Shown: piece after piece, positions 13,742-26,362 of the stretch
Numbering within the stretch: the stretch's first letter is position 1
How the letters are laid out: the number at the start of each line of letters is the position of its first letter
Assembly: GCF_000423645.1 (NCBI RefSeq)
Contig: NZ_AUIJ01000002.1
Location: 186,001 to 250,000 of the forward strand
Source: Sediminimonas qiaohouensis DSM 21189
Lineage (GTDB): Bacteria > Pseudomonadota > Alphaproteobacteria > Rhodobacterales > Rhodobacteraceae
Direction: 5' to 3'
DNA: 64,000 bases
Made by a program: the position numbers and the translations under genes
The notes under the pieces: model-generated
What the model was told of the DNA's origin: nothing
The model's database searches: none
The model's input: only the letters and a program-made list of their open reading frames with translations

Positions 13742-15029
13742 CAGCCCCGCCGCCGCGCCAGCCACGCATCAAGACGCGCGGTGATCGCTTCGCGCAGGGC
13801 CTCGTCCTCGATCTCTTCGACGGCTTGGGCCAGAAACGACAGCACCAGCAGATCGGTCGCCTCGGCCTCGGGCACCCCGCGCGAGCGCAGGTAATAAAGC
13901 GTATCGGCGTCGATCGCGCCCGTGGTCGAGCCGTGCGAACAGGCCACGTCATCGGCGTAAATCTCCAGCTCGGGCTTGGCCAGGAACTGGCTGTCGTCAT
14001 CCAGCAGCAGCGATTGGCTGATCTGGTAGCCGTCGGTTTTCTGGGCGCCGTCCTTGACCAGGATCTTGCCCTGGAACACGCCGACAGCACCGTTGCGCAG
14101 CACCTTCTTGAACACCTGGCGACTTTCGCACCGCTCGGCGTCGTGGGTGACGAACACCGTGTCGTCATGGTGGAAATCGCCGTCGCCCATGGCGGCCCCG
14201 GCGACATGCGCCACGGCGTCGTCGCCGGTCAGCTCGATCACGCACTCATTACGAGTCATCACGCCGTTGACGGACATGGTGAATGATTTGAACACACTTT
14301 CCGCGCCAAGACGGGCAAAGATGTGGGTCGCGGCGCGCCGCTCGTGATCGCGGCCCTGCGCGCGAATGTGGTTAAAGCGAGCGCCATCTGCGATATCGAC
14401 CTCAAGCACCTTGTTGAACCGCGCGGCGGCGGGGCCGTTTTCCAGCAGCGTCAGCTCGGCGCCCTCTTCGAGCCTTACAACGTGATGTAGGATCGCGTCA
14501 GAACTATCTGTTTCATGGCGATAAATCAGGCTTATGGGTCGCTCGGCCCGGCCTGTCACGCGGATCAGAAACCCGTCCTTGGCGTAGCCGGTGTTCAGCG
14601 CCGCCAAGGGGCGCGCGACCGGCGATTGGCCGCGGGCCTCAAGGACACCGTACAGGTCGCGGGCCCAGTGGATGTCGGTGTCGGCGACATCCGACAGGCG
14701 CTCGATCTCGACGCCGGCAAGGGACGGATCATCGCTGCTGTCCGGATCGAAAACGCCATCGACAAAGACCAGTTTGAGGCGGTCGAACTCGTCGAACATC
14801 GGCGCCTCGTCGATCTCGAACACCGCGGCGCGCGGCGCCTCGGGCGCAATCAGGCTGTCGGGGCGCGTGAATTTCCAATACTCGTCGCGGCGCCCGGGCA
14901 GCCCCATCTCGCGCAGTCGCGCCACCGCGCCGCCGCGCGCCTGTGCCAGCCACCCGGCACCCTGCGCGGGCGCGTCCATGGCGGCAAGGCGCGCCTCGGT
15001 CGCATCTAGTTTCGCCTGCGTCAATGCCA

Positions 15030-15030
<1 letters not shown>
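13741..15030 (-). CDS. sufD: Fe-S assembly protein SufD
   Basis: This 429-residue SufBD-family scaffold subunit pairs with SufB and SufC. The N-terminal helical part carries GLPGRRDEYWKFTRPDSL. The C-terminal parallel beta-helix includes GDFHHDDTVFVTHDAERCESRQVFKKVL and ends in ACSHGSTTGAIDADTLYYLRSRGV, with the conserved SHG histidine found in SufD. The length is typical. It overlaps sufC at one base (15030) and the next gene likewise. Confidence 0.96.
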
Positions 15031-15785
<755 letters not shown>

Positions 15786-15817
15786 ACTTTCGATTCCTTT
15801 TCCTGTTCGCTGCTGGG

Positions 15818-16408
15818 TCAGGCGAATGACATCAACTGCACGATCCTGAGCAGCTTTGCGGGCGGCAACGCCGCCGGCTCAAGATCGAAGCGCGCCATGC
15901 GCCCGTATGTTTCGACCGGCGCGCCGATGAAGGTCTCGACCTCGTGGTAACGGCGCCGGTTCACGTAATCGTCGAAATAGAGGGTCACCGGGCGGGTGAT
16001 CCGGTAGGCCGTCGCCAAGGCACAGCCGACGCGGAACCGGCCATCGACAAGCACCACGTCGGGGTGCTCGAACTCGGGCAAGTCCCACACCTCGAGCGGG
16101 TAGCGCGCAAAGCGTTTCCAGCCACTATCGTCCACCGGGTAGCCCCATTTCTTTGTCTTGCCGACATCGGACCAGATCACGTCGACCGCGCGCGATGGCG
16201 GGTTGGACGCGAACCAGTCGCGCATCATCTTCGCCCATTTCTTGTCGCTCTCAACCGACAGCACCCGTTTGCCCAGTTCGGCCCCCATCACGGTGGAGCC
16301 ACCGCTGCCGTATTCAAGGATCACGTCCGCGTCCGCATAAGCGGCGCGCAGGGCGTTCGATTCGGCCTCGGGCAGGGTCAGTTCCGGCCGCGTCATGGGG
16401 GTGGGCAT
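15818..16408 (-). CDS. SAM-methyltransferase-like protein within the suf operon
   Basis: The 196-residue product starts MPTPMTRPELTLPEAES (AGGAG eight bases upstream of ATG 16408). ATG 16444 with its own GGGGG is possible. A Rossmann-like start ADVILEYGSGGSTVMGAELG, then VLSVESDKKWAKMM and VVLVDGRFRVG, fits a class I methyltransferase fold, in the style of putative sugar or FkbM-like enzymes. No known Suf function is linked to it. It lies between sufB and sufC and so is co-expressed with the assembly machine. This position recurs in roseobacters, as far as I recall. Confidence 0.7.
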   Translation of the reverse strand: MPTPMTRPELTLPEAESNALRAAYADADVILEYGSGGSTVMGAELGKRVLSVESDKKWAKMMRDWFASNPPSRAVDVIWSDVGKTKKWGYPVDDSGWKRFARYPLEVWDLPEFEHPDVVLVDGRFRVGCALATAYRITRPVTLYFDDYVNRRRYHEVETFIGAPVETYGRMARFDLEPAALPPAKLLRIVQLMSFA

Positions 16409-16560
16409 CGCTGTGTTCTCCTGTGGTGCGAGGGGGTTGGTCATGCTGCCCCCTTCCCCGCCGATATGGGCCGCAGAGCCACCCACCTGATCAGGACAAG
16501 CGCCGATTGTGCCATGACTGTCCCTTCCGATACCGGGCCGGGGCGCGCGCGGCCGGCGCC

Positions 16561-18120
16561 TTAGCCGACCGACCCTTCAAGCGAGATCGCGACGAGTTGC
16601 TGCGCTTCCATCGCGAATTCCATCGGCAAGGCCTGTAGCACCTCGCGGCAGAACCCGTTGACGACAAGCGCGACGGCCTCTTCCTCGTCCATGCCGCGCT
16701 GGCGGCAATAGAACATCTGGTCGTCGTCGACCTTGGAGGTTGTCGCCTCGTGTTCGACGCGGGCCGAGTTGTTCTTGACCTCGATGTAAGGCACGGTGTG
16801 CGCGCCGCATTTGTCACCGATCAGAAGGCTGTCGCACTGCGTGTAGTTACGCCCGTTCTTGGCCTTGGGGTGCATCGAGACCAGCCCGCGATAGGTGTTC
16901 TGGGCCTGTCCGGCGCTGATCCCCTTGGAGACGATGCGGCTTTTGGTGTTCTTGCCCAAATGCACCATCTTGGTGCCGGTATCGGCCTGCTGCCAGTTGT
17001 TGGTAATGGCGATCGAGTAAAACTCGCCCTGGCTGTCGTCGCCGCGCAGGATGCACGAGGGGTATTTCCACGTCACCGCCGAACCGGTTTCGACCTGCGT
17101 CCACATCACCTTGGAGCGATCGCCACGGCAATCGGCGCGCTTGGTCACAAAGTTGTAGATGCCGCCCTTGCCCTCTTCGTCGCCGGGGAACCAGTTTTGG
17201 ACAGTGGAGTATTTCACCTCGGCGTCTTCCTCGGCGATGATCTCGACCACGGCGGCGTGCAATTGCGTCTCGTCGCGCTTGGGCGCGGTGCACCCTTCGA
17301 GGTAGCTAACATAGGCGCCCTTGTCGGCGATGATCAGCGTGCGCTCGAACTGGCCGGTGTTTTCAGCGTTGATGCGGAAATAGGTGCTCAGCTCCATCGG
17401 GCAGCGCACGCCCGGCGGCACGTAGACGAACGAGCCGTCCGAGAATACGGCCGAGTTCAGAGTGGCATAGAAGTTGTCGCTAACCGGGACGACCGAGCCG
17501 AGGTATTTCTTGACCAGCTCGGGATGCTCGCGGATCGCTTCCGAGATCGAGCAGAAGATGACGCCGGCCTTTTTCAGCTCGGCCTGGAAGGTGGTGCCGA
17601 CAGAGACGGAATCAAACACCGCATCGACGGCGACCCGGCGCTCGCCCTGGCGGCCCTCACCGGCGCCGCGTGCCTCGGCGGGGGCGGTATCCTCGGCGCC
17701 CTCAACGCCCGCAAGGATCATTTGCTCCTTTAGCGGGATGCCAAGCTTTTCGTATGTTTCCAGTAGCTTGGGGTCCACCTCGTCAAGCGACTTGGGCTTG
17801 ACCTCCATGCTTTTGGGGCGGGCATAGTAGTACTGGTTCTGGAAATCGATCTTGGGGTAATCCACCATCGCCCAGGTCGGTTCTTCCTTCTGGAGCCAGC
17901 GCTCGTAGGCGGACAGGCGCCATTCGGTCATCCATTCGGGCTCTTCGTTCTTCTCGGAAATCAGGCGCACGATATCGGGGTTCAGGCCCAGCGGGGCGTA
18001 ATCCATCTCGATATCGGTTTCCCAGCCGTACTTGTAGGCGCCGCCCACTTCGCGCACGGCATCGACCGTTTCCTGATCAACGCCTTCCTTGACGTCTTCG
18101 CCCTTGTCCAATGCAGCCAT
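16561..18120 (-). CDS. sufB: Fe-S assembly scaffold SufB
   Basis: This 519-residue scaffold starts [16 protein letters not shown] 18120 is taken since AGGAG sits six bases before it. Features are [15 protein letters not shown], the SufB-specific [20 protein letters not shown] and the cysteines and histidines of the beta-helix ([31 protein letters not shown]), ending [14 protein letters not shown] Gly/Ala/Glu-rich insert near residues 145-165 ([18 protein letters not shown]) is a variable loop. It is the third gene of the operon. Confidence 0.97.
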   Translation of the reverse strand: MAALDKGEDVKEGVDQETVDAVREVGGAYKYGWETDIEMDYAPLGLNPDIVRLISEKNEEPEWMTEWRLSAYERWLQKEEPTWAMVDYPKIDFQNQYYYARPKSMEVKPKSLDEVDPKLLETYEKLGIPLKEQMILAGVEGAEDTAPAEARGAGEGRQGERRVAVDAVFDSVSVGTTFQAELKKAGVIFCSISEAIREHPELVKKYLGSVVPVSDNFYATLNSAVFSDGSFVYVPPGVRCPMELSTYFRINAENTGQFERTLIIADKGAYVSYLEGCTAPKRDETQLHAAVVEIIAEEDAEVKYSTVQNWFPGDEEGKGGIYNFVTKRADCRGDRSKVMWTQVETGSAVTWKYPSCILRGDDSQGEFYSIAITNNWQQADTGTKMVHLGKNTKSRIVSKGISAGQAQNTYRGLVSMHPKAKNGRNYTQCDSLLIGDKCGAHTVPYIEVKNNSARVEHEATTSKVDDDQMFYCRQRGMDEEEAVALVVNGFCREVLQALPMEFAMEAQQLVAISLEGSVG

Positions 18121-18141
18121 GTCCATCTCCTGTTCGCGTCT

Positions 18142-19188
18142 TCACGCCACGCGGGCGCTGAATTTCCTGCGTTTCGCCAGCCAGCTTTCGGCAAAGCGCA
18201 ACACGTCCTCTTCGCTCGTTTGCGGGCCAAGCGATACACGGATCGCACCGCTGGCCACGTCATCATTGTACCCCATCGCGCGCAACACGCGGCTGGCGCG
18301 GATCTTACCCGACGAGCAAGCGCTGCCCGCCGAAATGGCAAAGCCCGCCAGATCCATTTGCATCACCTGCGTTTCGCCTTTCCAGCCGGGTGTTGCAATG
18401 CAACTGGTGTTGGGCAAGCGTTGCGCCCCTTTCCCGACCAAAATAGTCTCTTTTTCAGCAGCCTCAATGGCATTCTCTAGAATATTTCTAAATTCTGCCA
18501 CCCGGTCCCAAACCCCATCGGCCAGATCGCGCGCGGCGGCCTCGGCGGCAGCGCCGAAACCGGCGATCGCGGGCACGTTCTCGGTGCCGGCGCGGCGGCC
18601 CATTTCCTGCCCGCCGCCCTTCAGGTGCGGGGCGATGTCGGTGCCCCGGCGCACCACCAGCGCGCCAACGCCCTTTGGCCCGCCCAGCTTGTGCGCGGAA
18701 ATCAGACCCATGCGGCAGCCCGACCAGTTGAAGGCAAACGGCAGCTTGCCGAACGCCTGCGTCATATCGCTCAGTTCCAGGCCCTCGGGCAGGTCCTGCA
18801 CGACGCCAGTCTCGGAGTTGGCCAGTTGCAGCACCGAGGTGCCGGGCGTGTCCACGCGCACGCGACCGCTCCCATCCACCGGCAGGTTCTCCACCGTCCA
18901 GGCCGCGACCGCGTCATGCTCGATCCCTGCGCCGTGCAGGATGCGCCCCCCCAGCGCCAGCGCCGCCGCCTCGGTCGCGCCGGAGGTAAAGATGATGTCG
19001 GCCCCGTCGGCGCCAAGCGCGGTGGCCACCTGCGCGCGGGCCTTTTCCACCGCCGCGCGCGCGGCGCGCCCCTCGGCGTGCACGCTCGAGGGGTTCCCCA
19101 CCAGGTCAAATGCCGCGATCATCGCATCGCGGGCCTCGGGGCGCAGGGGCGCCGTGGCGTTATGATCAAGATAGGTGCGCGGTTTCAT
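18142..19188 (-). CDS. NifS/IscS-like cysteine desulfurase
   Basis: This 348-residue class V aminotransferase, distinct from SufS, starts MKPRTYLDHNATAPL. It carries NPSSVHAEGR, the SETGVVQ loop, the PLP lysine in ISAHKLGGPKG and the sulfur-carrying cysteine in SAGSACSSGK, so it is group I. It is shorter than E. coli IscS (404). The start overlaps the iscR stop by ATGA, showing translational coupling. With SufS it gives the operon two desulfurases. Which one feeds SufBCD is not evident from sequence. Confidence 0.93.
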   Translation of the reverse strand: MKPRTYLDHNATAPLRPEARDAMIAAFDLVGNPSSVHAEGRAARAAVEKARAQVATALGADGADIIFTSGATEAAALALGGRILHGAGIEHDAVAAWTVENLPVDGSGRVRVDTPGTSVLQLANSETGVVQDLPEGLELSDMTQAFGKLPFAFNWSGCRMGLISAHKLGGPKGVGALVVRRGTDIAPHLKGGGQEMGRRAGTENVPAIAGFGAAAEAAARDLADGVWDRVAEFRNILENAIEAAEKETILVGKGAQRLPNTSCIATPGWKGETQVMQMDLAGFAISAGSACSSGKIRASRVLRAMGYNDDVASGAIRVSLGPQTSEEDVLRFAESWLAKRRKFSARVA

Positions 19189-19646
19189 GTCTCGTCAACC
19201 ACCGAAAACAGTGTCGGCACCGCCGGGCACGGCGCCAGTTCATTGTTCACCACGTCCGACAGGCGGGTTTGGTGCAGGAACACGTAGACCTGCGCGCTCA
19301 GCCCCTCCCACAGGCGGTTGGTGACCGATTGCGCCTTGCTGCCCGACACCCCGCCGGACGCGCCCGCGCCGGTATGCATGGCGTCGACGGTTTCATCCAC
19401 CGCGGCCAGCACCTCGACCACGCGGATGTCGGTCATTGGCCGCGCCAGCCGGTAGCCGCCGCCGGGCCCGCGCACGGAATCGACCAACCCGCCGCGGCGC
19501 AGCTTGACGAAAAGCTGCTCCAGATATGGCAGCGAGACGTTCTGGCGGCGCGATATCTCGCCCAGGCTGACCAACTCGCCCTCGGGTTGCAAGGCGATAT
19601 CGACCAACGCAACCATCGCGTACCGACCCTTGGTGCTAAGTTTCAT
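19185..19646 (-). CDS. iscR: Rrf2-family regulator IscR, lacking the usual cysteines
   Basis: The 153-residue regulator has the Rrf2 winged helix (KLSTKGRYAMVALVDIA, ISRRQNVSLPYLEQLFVKLR, SVRGPGGGYRLARP). The region that holds three cysteines in E. coli IscR reads VDAMHTGAGASGGVSGSKAQ, with none. The only cysteine is Cys140 (LAPCPAV). Rhodobacter sphaeroides IscR was reported to bind a cluster with a single cysteine, so this appears a lineage trait. It heads the suf operon and probably represses it. A dyad operator overlaps the promoter. Confidence 0.92.
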   Translation of the reverse strand: MKLSTKGRYAMVALVDIALQPEGELVSLGEISRRQNVSLPYLEQLFVKLRRGGLVDSVRGPGGGYRLARPMTDIRVVEVLAAVDETVDAMHTGAGASGGVSGSKAQSVTNRLWEGLSAQVYVFLHQTRLSDVVNNELAPCPAVPTLFSVVDET

Positions 19647-19702
19647 GGGTTCTCTCCCCTACACATTGACCTTGGGCGACGCAGGCCTTATCTCGCGAGA
19701 AC

Positions 19703-19741
19703 TCCGACGGGAATTCTACCGTCGGATTTGAATCGTTCTAA
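19703..19741 (-). promoter_or_regulatory. Promoter of the iscR-suf operon with dyad operator
   Basis: TCCGACGG and CCGTCGGA form a perfect 8-bp dyad with eight bases between (19703-19726). On the minus strand TTAGAA (19741-19736), 17 bp, then TAGAAT (19718-19713) make a good sigma70-type promoter whose -10 lies inside the dyad. A protein bound here would block the iscR promoter, and autorepression by IscR is the likely use. Confidence 0.6.
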
Positions 19742-19801
19742 GGTGCTTGAGCAAAGCCGTCAAGAATTGCCCCGCACCCCGATCAGGAGACCGCGACGCA
19801 C

Positions 19802-20455
19802 ATGCCCGAGGTTATTTTTCCCGGCCCCGAGGGCCGTCTAGAAGGCCGGTATCATCCTCAAAAGGAACGTGACGCCCCAATCGCGATCGTCTTGCACCCG
19901 CATCCGCAATTCGGCGGCACGATGAACAACAAGGTTGTTTATAACCTTCACTACGCATTCTACAATATGGGCTTTAGCGTACTGCGGTTCAATTTCCGCG
20001 GCGTGGGGCGCAGCCAGGGGGAATACGATCAGGGCGTTGGCGAGCTATCGGATGCCGCCGCGGCGCTGGATTACCTGCAATCGATGAACAGCAATTCCAA
20101 GCATTGCTGGGTCGCGGGGTTCTCGTTCGGCGCGTGGATCGGCATGCAGCTTCTGATGCGGCGACCCGAAATCACCGGCTTCATCTCGGTCTCGCCGCCC
20201 GCGAACATGTACGACTTCTCGTTCCTGGCGCCCTGCCCGGCCTCTGGGTTGATCATCAACGGCAGCGCCGACCGTGTCGCCCCGCCCGCAGATACCACCA
20301 CGCTGGTTGAGAAGCTGCACGAGCAAAAGGGCATCACGATCTCTCACGAGGAAATCCAGGGCGCCAGCCACTTCTTCGAAGAGCCGTACATGGAGCCGAT
20401 GATCAGCACGGTCTCGGACTACGTGAAGCGGCGCCTGACGGAAAACAGCCGCTAA
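19802..20455 (+). CDS. Alpha/beta hydrolase divergent from iscR
   Basis: This 217-residue hydrolase starts MPEVIFPGPEGRLEG. It shows LHPHPQFGGTMNNKVV near the oxyanion loop, NFRGVGRSQG, the nucleophile elbow AGFSFGAWI (GFSFG), the acid NGSADRVAPP and the His in GASHFFEE. This subgroup is widespread in alphaproteobacteria and often sits beside suf genes. The substrate is unknown. It is cytoplasmic, with no signal peptide. Confidence 0.85.
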   Translation: MPEVIFPGPEGRLEGRYHPQKERDAPIAIVLHPHPQFGGTMNNKVVYNLHYAFYNMGFSVLRFNFRGVGRSQGEYDQGVGELSDAAAALDYLQSMNSNSKHCWVAGFSFGAWIGMQLLMRRPEITGFISVSPPANMYDFSFLAPCPASGLIINGSADRVAPPADTTTLVEKLHEQKGITISHEEIQGASHFFEEPYMEPMISTVSDYVKRRLTENSR

Positions 20456-20487
20456 TCCGCGATTCCGGCCGCGGCGCGGGGGGCTAA

Positions 20488-21078
20488 TCATTCGATCAGC
20501 GGCACCTGCGGCGCGGCATCGCGCGGCAACAGGCCGGCAAGGCGTGGATCGCGGGCGATTTCGACCTCGCGGCGGTAGGCGGTAAAGCCGCTGCGCCGGT
20601 AGAAATCCAGCGCCGCCGGGTGATCCAGCGTGCAGGTGTGCACGTGCAGCCGTGAAATCCCCTGCCCCCATGCCAACGCGATCGCGCGGTTCATCATCCA
20701 GCGCCCCGCGCCGCCGCCCTCTGCCCCCGGTATGAGCCCGAAATAGGCCAGTTCGCAGGCGCCTTCGTGCCGGAAATCCAACTCGAGGAGGCCGATCTCG
20801 GCGTCGTCTTTCATCAGCACATGCACGTGAATGCCCGGATCAGCCAGCAGCGCCGAAAGCGCCTCGCGCGGCATCTCCAGCCGCCCGAACCATAGCCACG
20901 GCGCGCCGATCCGGCGGAATAGATCAAGGTACCACTCCGGCCCGGGCTGCGGCACGCGGGCCAGGTGCAGGGGCAGATCCGACTCGGGGCGCGGCGGCGC
21001 TTCATGCAGCATCTCAAGATGCGTCACGATCGCGGCGGTGTGCCCCTTCGGCACGGCGTGCAGGCCGGTCTCAAGCAT
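20488..21078 (-). CDS. GNAT-family N-acetyltransferase
   Basis: This 196-residue protein starts MLETGLHAVPKGHTAA, overlapping the mfd stop by eight bases. The GNAT core has IGLLELDFRHEGACELAYFGLIPGAEGGGAGRWMMNRAIALAW, with the acetyl-CoA loop GAEGGGAG in the Q/RxxGxG/A place, and ALDFYRRSGFTAYRR at the end. The substrate is unknown. It is probably translated with mfd. Confidence 0.88.
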   Translation of the reverse strand: MLETGLHAVPKGHTAAIVTHLEMLHEAPPRPESDLPLHLARVPQPGPEWYLDLFRRIGAPWLWFGRLEMPREALSALLADPGIHVHVLMKDDAEIGLLELDFRHEGACELAYFGLIPGAEGGGAGRWMMNRAIALAWGQGISRLHVHTCTLDHPAALDFYRRSGFTAYRREVEIARDPRLAGLLPRDAAPQVPLIE

Positions 21079-24000
21079 TGCCCTTGCCCTTTTTCTTCTC
21101 CTCGATGAGCTTTTCCGCCAGATCGCGCGCGATGGCGAAGGCGCCCTTGATGCGGTCGCTTTCCTTTTTCCAGTCCCGGCGCACGACGATCTTGTTGTCC
21201 TTGACCTTGGCAAGGCCGCGCTGATCCTGGATGAACGCAACCAGGCCCTGCGGCGAGGCGAACTTGTCGTTGTGAAACTGGATCGTCGCGCCCTTGGGGC
21301 CTGCATCGAGCTTGGCAATGCCGGCGCGCTTGCACATCGCCTTGATCCGCACCACCAGCAGCAGGGTGTTGACCTCCTTCGGGACGGGGCCGAAACGGTC
21401 GATCAGCTCGGCGGCGAAGCCTTCCAGCTCGACCTTTTTCGTCAGCCCGCTAAGCCGCCGATAGAGGCCAAGGCGCACGTCCAGATCGGGCACGTACTCC
21501 TCGGGGATGAGCACGGAAACACCGAGGTTGATCTGCGGCGCCCATTGCTCGTCCGTGTCGGACAGGCCCTCGGCCTCGCCCGAGCGAATCTTGCCGATCG
21601 CCTCTTCCAGCATCTGTTGATACAACTCATACCCCACGTCGCGCATCTGGCCCGACTGTTCCTCGCCCAGAAGGTTGCCGGCGCCGCGAATATCCAAATC
21701 CTGACTGGCCAGCGTGAAGCCCGCGCCGAGGGTGTCGAGGCTGCTCAGGACGCGCAGGCGCTTTTGCGCGGCATCGGTCAGCGGCGCGCGCGGCTTGGTG
21801 GTCAGGTAGGCGTAGGCGCGCGTCTTTGAGCGCCCCACCCGGCCGCGGATCTGGTAGAGCTGGCTCAGCCCGAACATGTCGGCGCGGTGCACGATCATGG
21901 TATTGGCGGTCGGAATATCCAGCCCCGATTCGACGATGGTGGTGGCCAGCAGCACGTCGTACTTGCCGTCATAAAATGCGTTCATCCGATCATCGAGCTG
22001 CCCCGCCGCCATCTGGCCGTGGGCCACCACATAGCTCAGCTCGGGGAGTTGCTCGGTCAGGAACTCCTCGATCTCGGGCAGGTCCGAGACGCGCGGCACA
22101 ACGAAAAAGGACTGCCCGCCGCGATAATGCTCGCGCAGCAGGGCCTCGCGGATGGTGATGGCGTCGAATTCGGACACGTAGGTGCGGATCGACAGGCGGT
22201 CCACCGGGGGGGTGCCGATGATCGACAGGTCGCGCACCCCCGATAGCGACAATTGCAGGGTGCGCGGGATCGGCGTGGCGGTCAGGGTCAGCACGTGCAC
22301 GTCGGTGCGCATCTGCTTGAGGCGCTCCTTGTGGGAGACGCCGAAATGCTGTTCCTCGTCGATGATCAGCAGGCCCAGCTCCTTGAACTTGACCTGCTTG
22401 GACAACAGCGCATGCGTGCCCACCACGATATCGACGGTGCCGCGGGCCAGCCCGTCGCGGGTTTGCGCCGCCTCCTTGGCGGAGACGAAGCGCGACAGGG
22501 CGCGGACCTCAAGCGGGAAGCCGCGGAACCGCTCGGAAAAGGATTTGGCGTGCTGGCGGGCCAGCAGCGTGGTGGGCGCGATCACGGCCACCTGTTGGCC
22601 GGACATGGCGGCGGCGAAGGCGGCGCGCATGGCAACCTCGGTCTTGCCAAAGCCGACATCGCCGCAGATCAGGCGATCCATCGGCTGGCCCGACGAGAGA
22701 TCGGCCATCACGTCCTCGATCGCGCTGAGCTGATCGTCGGTTTCCTGGTAGGGAAAGCGGGCGGCAAATTCCTCCCACGCGTGGTGGGGGGCCTCAAGGA
22801 TAGGCGCGCGGCGCAGGGCGCGTTCGGCGGCGATGCGGATCAGGCGGTCGGCCATCTCGCGGATACGTTCCTTGAGGCGGGCCTTCTTCGCCTGCCACGC
22901 GCCACCGCCCAGCTTGTCCAGAAGGCCCTCTTCGTGGCCGAAACGGCTGAGCAACTCGATATTCTCGACCGGCAGGAAAAGGCGTGCGCCCTCGGCGTAT
23001 TCAAGGACCAGGCATTCATGGGCGGCGCCGGCGGCGGTGATCACCTCGAGGCCGTGATACCGCCCGACCCCGTGATCGACATGCACAACCAGGTCGCCGG
23101 CGCTGAGGCTTTGGGCCTCGGTCAGGAAATTCTCGGCCCGCTTGCGGCGGGCGGGCGCGCGGATCAGACGGTCGCCGAGCACGTCTTGTTCGCTGATCAC
23201 GGTCATCTGCGGCGTCTCGAAGCCATGCTCGAGCGGCCAAACCGCGAGATGAACGCCGTGCCGTCCGATGCCGCGGGCATCCGCGACGTGGACCGCGCCG
23301 AGCACGCCCTCGTCAGAGATCAGGCCATCGAGGCGTTCGCGCGCGCCTTCGGAATAGCAGGCCACGACGACCGGCCCCTGCTCCTGTTTGACTGCGAAAT
23401 GCTTTGCCAGCTCTCTGAAAAGATTGATGTTTTCCTGTTTGCGTTCCGGTGCGAAGTTGCGCCCAAGGCGCCCGCCCGCGTCGATCACCCCCGGCCCCGA
23501 GGGCGAGGGTAGCGGGCTGAACTGCAACACGCGGCGGCCCGACAGCGCCGCCTGCCATGCGCCCTCGTCAAGGTAGAGGGTTTCGGGCGGCACGGGTTTA
23601 TAGACCGAATCGATGCGCCCCTTGCGCGTCATCGCCTCGCGCCGGGTTTCATACTGATCGGCGATCCCGTCCCAACGCGACAGGCGCGACGCCTCGACCT
23701 GATCATCAAGGGTGACGGGCGCATCGGGCAGGTAGTCGAACAGCAGCTCAAGCCGCTCGTGGAAGAACGGCAGCCAATGCTCGGCGCCCTGATGCTTGCG
23801 GCCGGCGCTGATCGCCTCGTAGAGCGGATCATCGGTGCCGGCGGTGCCGAACTCGATCCGGTAGTTCTGCCGGAAGCGGCGGATCGCGGCGTCGTCGAGG
23901 ATCACCTCGCTGACCGGGGCCAGCTCTACCATATCAAGCTTTTGGGTGGTGCGCTGACTGACCGGATCGAAGCGGCGCGCGCCATCCAGCACATCGCCGA

Positions 24001-24532
24001 ACAGATCAAGGCGCACCGGCCCCGCCTCGCCCGGCGGAAAGATGTCGATGATGCCGCCGCGGATCGCGTAATCGCCCGGCTCCATCACCGTGGGCGCATG
24101 CGAAAAGCCCATCCGCGCGAGGAAATCGCGCAGGGCCTTCTCATCCACGCGCCCGCCTACGCGCGCGGTGAACGCCGCCTCGCGCAGAACGTCCCGCGCC
24201 GGCACCCGCTGCATCGCGGCGCCCAGCGTCGTCAGCAGCACGAATTGTTGTGGCACCTCGTGGACCAGCCCCGCCAACGTCGCCATCCGCGCGGCCGAAA
24301 TATCGGCATGCGGGCCGACCCTGTCATAGGGCAGGCAATCCCACGCGGGAAAGGTAAACACGGGCATATCGGGCGCAAAGAACCGCAGCGCTGCCTGCGT
24401 CGCCGCCATTCGTTTGTCATCGCGGGCGACATGCACGACGGGGCCGCCCGCGCGCTCGACCTCGTCAAGGATAAGGCGGGCATCATAGCCTTCGGGGGCG
24501 CCTGCCGCCCTCACACGCTGCGGATCGGTCAT
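21071..24532 (-). CDS. mfd: Transcription-repair coupling factor Mfd
   Basis: The 1153-residue protein removes stalled RNA polymerase and recruits UvrA. In order: an N-terminal UvrB-like region, the RNA-polymerase interaction domain (SAGDLVVHVDHGVGRYHGLE), then the RecG-like translocase with Walker A GDVGFGKTEVA, motif II IIDEEQHFG, TATPIPRTL, motif VI QIRGRVGRS, and the C-terminal TRCF domain. The length is normal. The start at 24532 is followed upstream by a membrane protein gene ten bases away. Confidence 0.98.
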   Translation of the reverse strand: MTDPQRVRAAGAPEGYDARLILDEVERAGGPVVHVARDDKRMAATQAALRFFAPDMPVFTFPAWDCLPYDRVGPHADISAARMATLAGLVHEVPQQFVLLTTLGAAMQRVPARDVLREAAFTARVGGRVDEKALRDFLARMGFSHAPTVMEPGDYAIRGGIIDIFPPGEAGPVRLDLFGDVLDGARRFDPVSQRTTQKLDMVELAPVSEVILDDAAIRRFRQNYRIEFGTAGTDDPLYEAISAGRKHQGAEHWLPFFHERLELLFDYLPDAPVTLDDQVEASRLSRWDGIADQYETRREAMTRKGRIDSVYKPVPPETLYLDEGAWQAALSGRRVLQFSPLPSPSGPGVIDAGGRLGRNFAPERKQENINLFRELAKHFAVKQEQGPVVVACYSEGARERLDGLISDEGVLGAVHVADARGIGRHGVHLAVWPLEHGFETPQMTVISEQDVLGDRLIRAPARRKRAENFLTEAQSLSAGDLVVHVDHGVGRYHGLEVITAAGAAHECLVLEYAEGARLFLPVENIELLSRFGHEEGLLDKLGGGAWQAKKARLKERIREMADRLIRIAAERALRRAPILEAPHHAWEEFAARFPYQETDDQLSAIEDVMADLSSGQPMDRLICGDVGFGKTEVAMRAAFAAAMSGQQVAVIAPTTLLARQHAKSFSERFRGFPLEVRALSRFVSAKEAAQTRDGLARGTVDIVVGTHALLSKQVKFKELGLLIIDEEQHFGVSHKERLKQMRTDVHVLTLTATPIPRTLQLSLSGVRDLSIIGTPPVDRLSIRTYVSEFDAITIREALLREHYRGGQSFFVVPRVSDLPEIEEFLTEQLPELSYVVAHGQMAAGQLDDRMNAFYDGKYDVLLATTIVESGLDIPTANTMIVHRADMFGLSQLYQIRGRVGRSKTRAYAYLTTKPRAPLTDAAQKRLRVLSSLDTLGAGFTLASQDLDIRGAGNLLGEEQSGQMRDVGYELYQQMLEEAIGKIRSGEAEGLSDTDEQWAPQINLGVSVLIPEEYVPDLDVRLGLYRRLSGLTKKVELEGFAAELIDRFGPVPKEVNTLLLVVRIKAMCKRAGIAKLDAGPKGATIQFHNDKFASPQGLVAFIQDQRGLAKVKDNKIVVRRDWKKESDRIKGAFAIARDLAEKLIEEKKKGKGNA

Positions 24533-24542
24533 TTCAGGCTCG

Positions 24543-26212
<1,670 letters not shown>

Positions 26213-26362
26213 CGGGCGATAATCTGCGCAAAATCATGCCCGTATGGCGCGCAGCGAGTGACAGCGGCGCGCGCAAGCGGTATGGTTCGCCCATGCACCC
26301 GCAACCGGGCCCAGATCCGGCCGGGCGATGCATGTCAGGCAATCAAGGACAGGCAAGACCTC

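Noticed and set aside
22253-23512. Long plus-strand frame opposite mfd (also 27406-29139 and 35367-37253)
   Set aside because: These are mirror frames of well-recognised genes on the other strand, a common artefact in GC-rich DNA. They show no domains or start signals.
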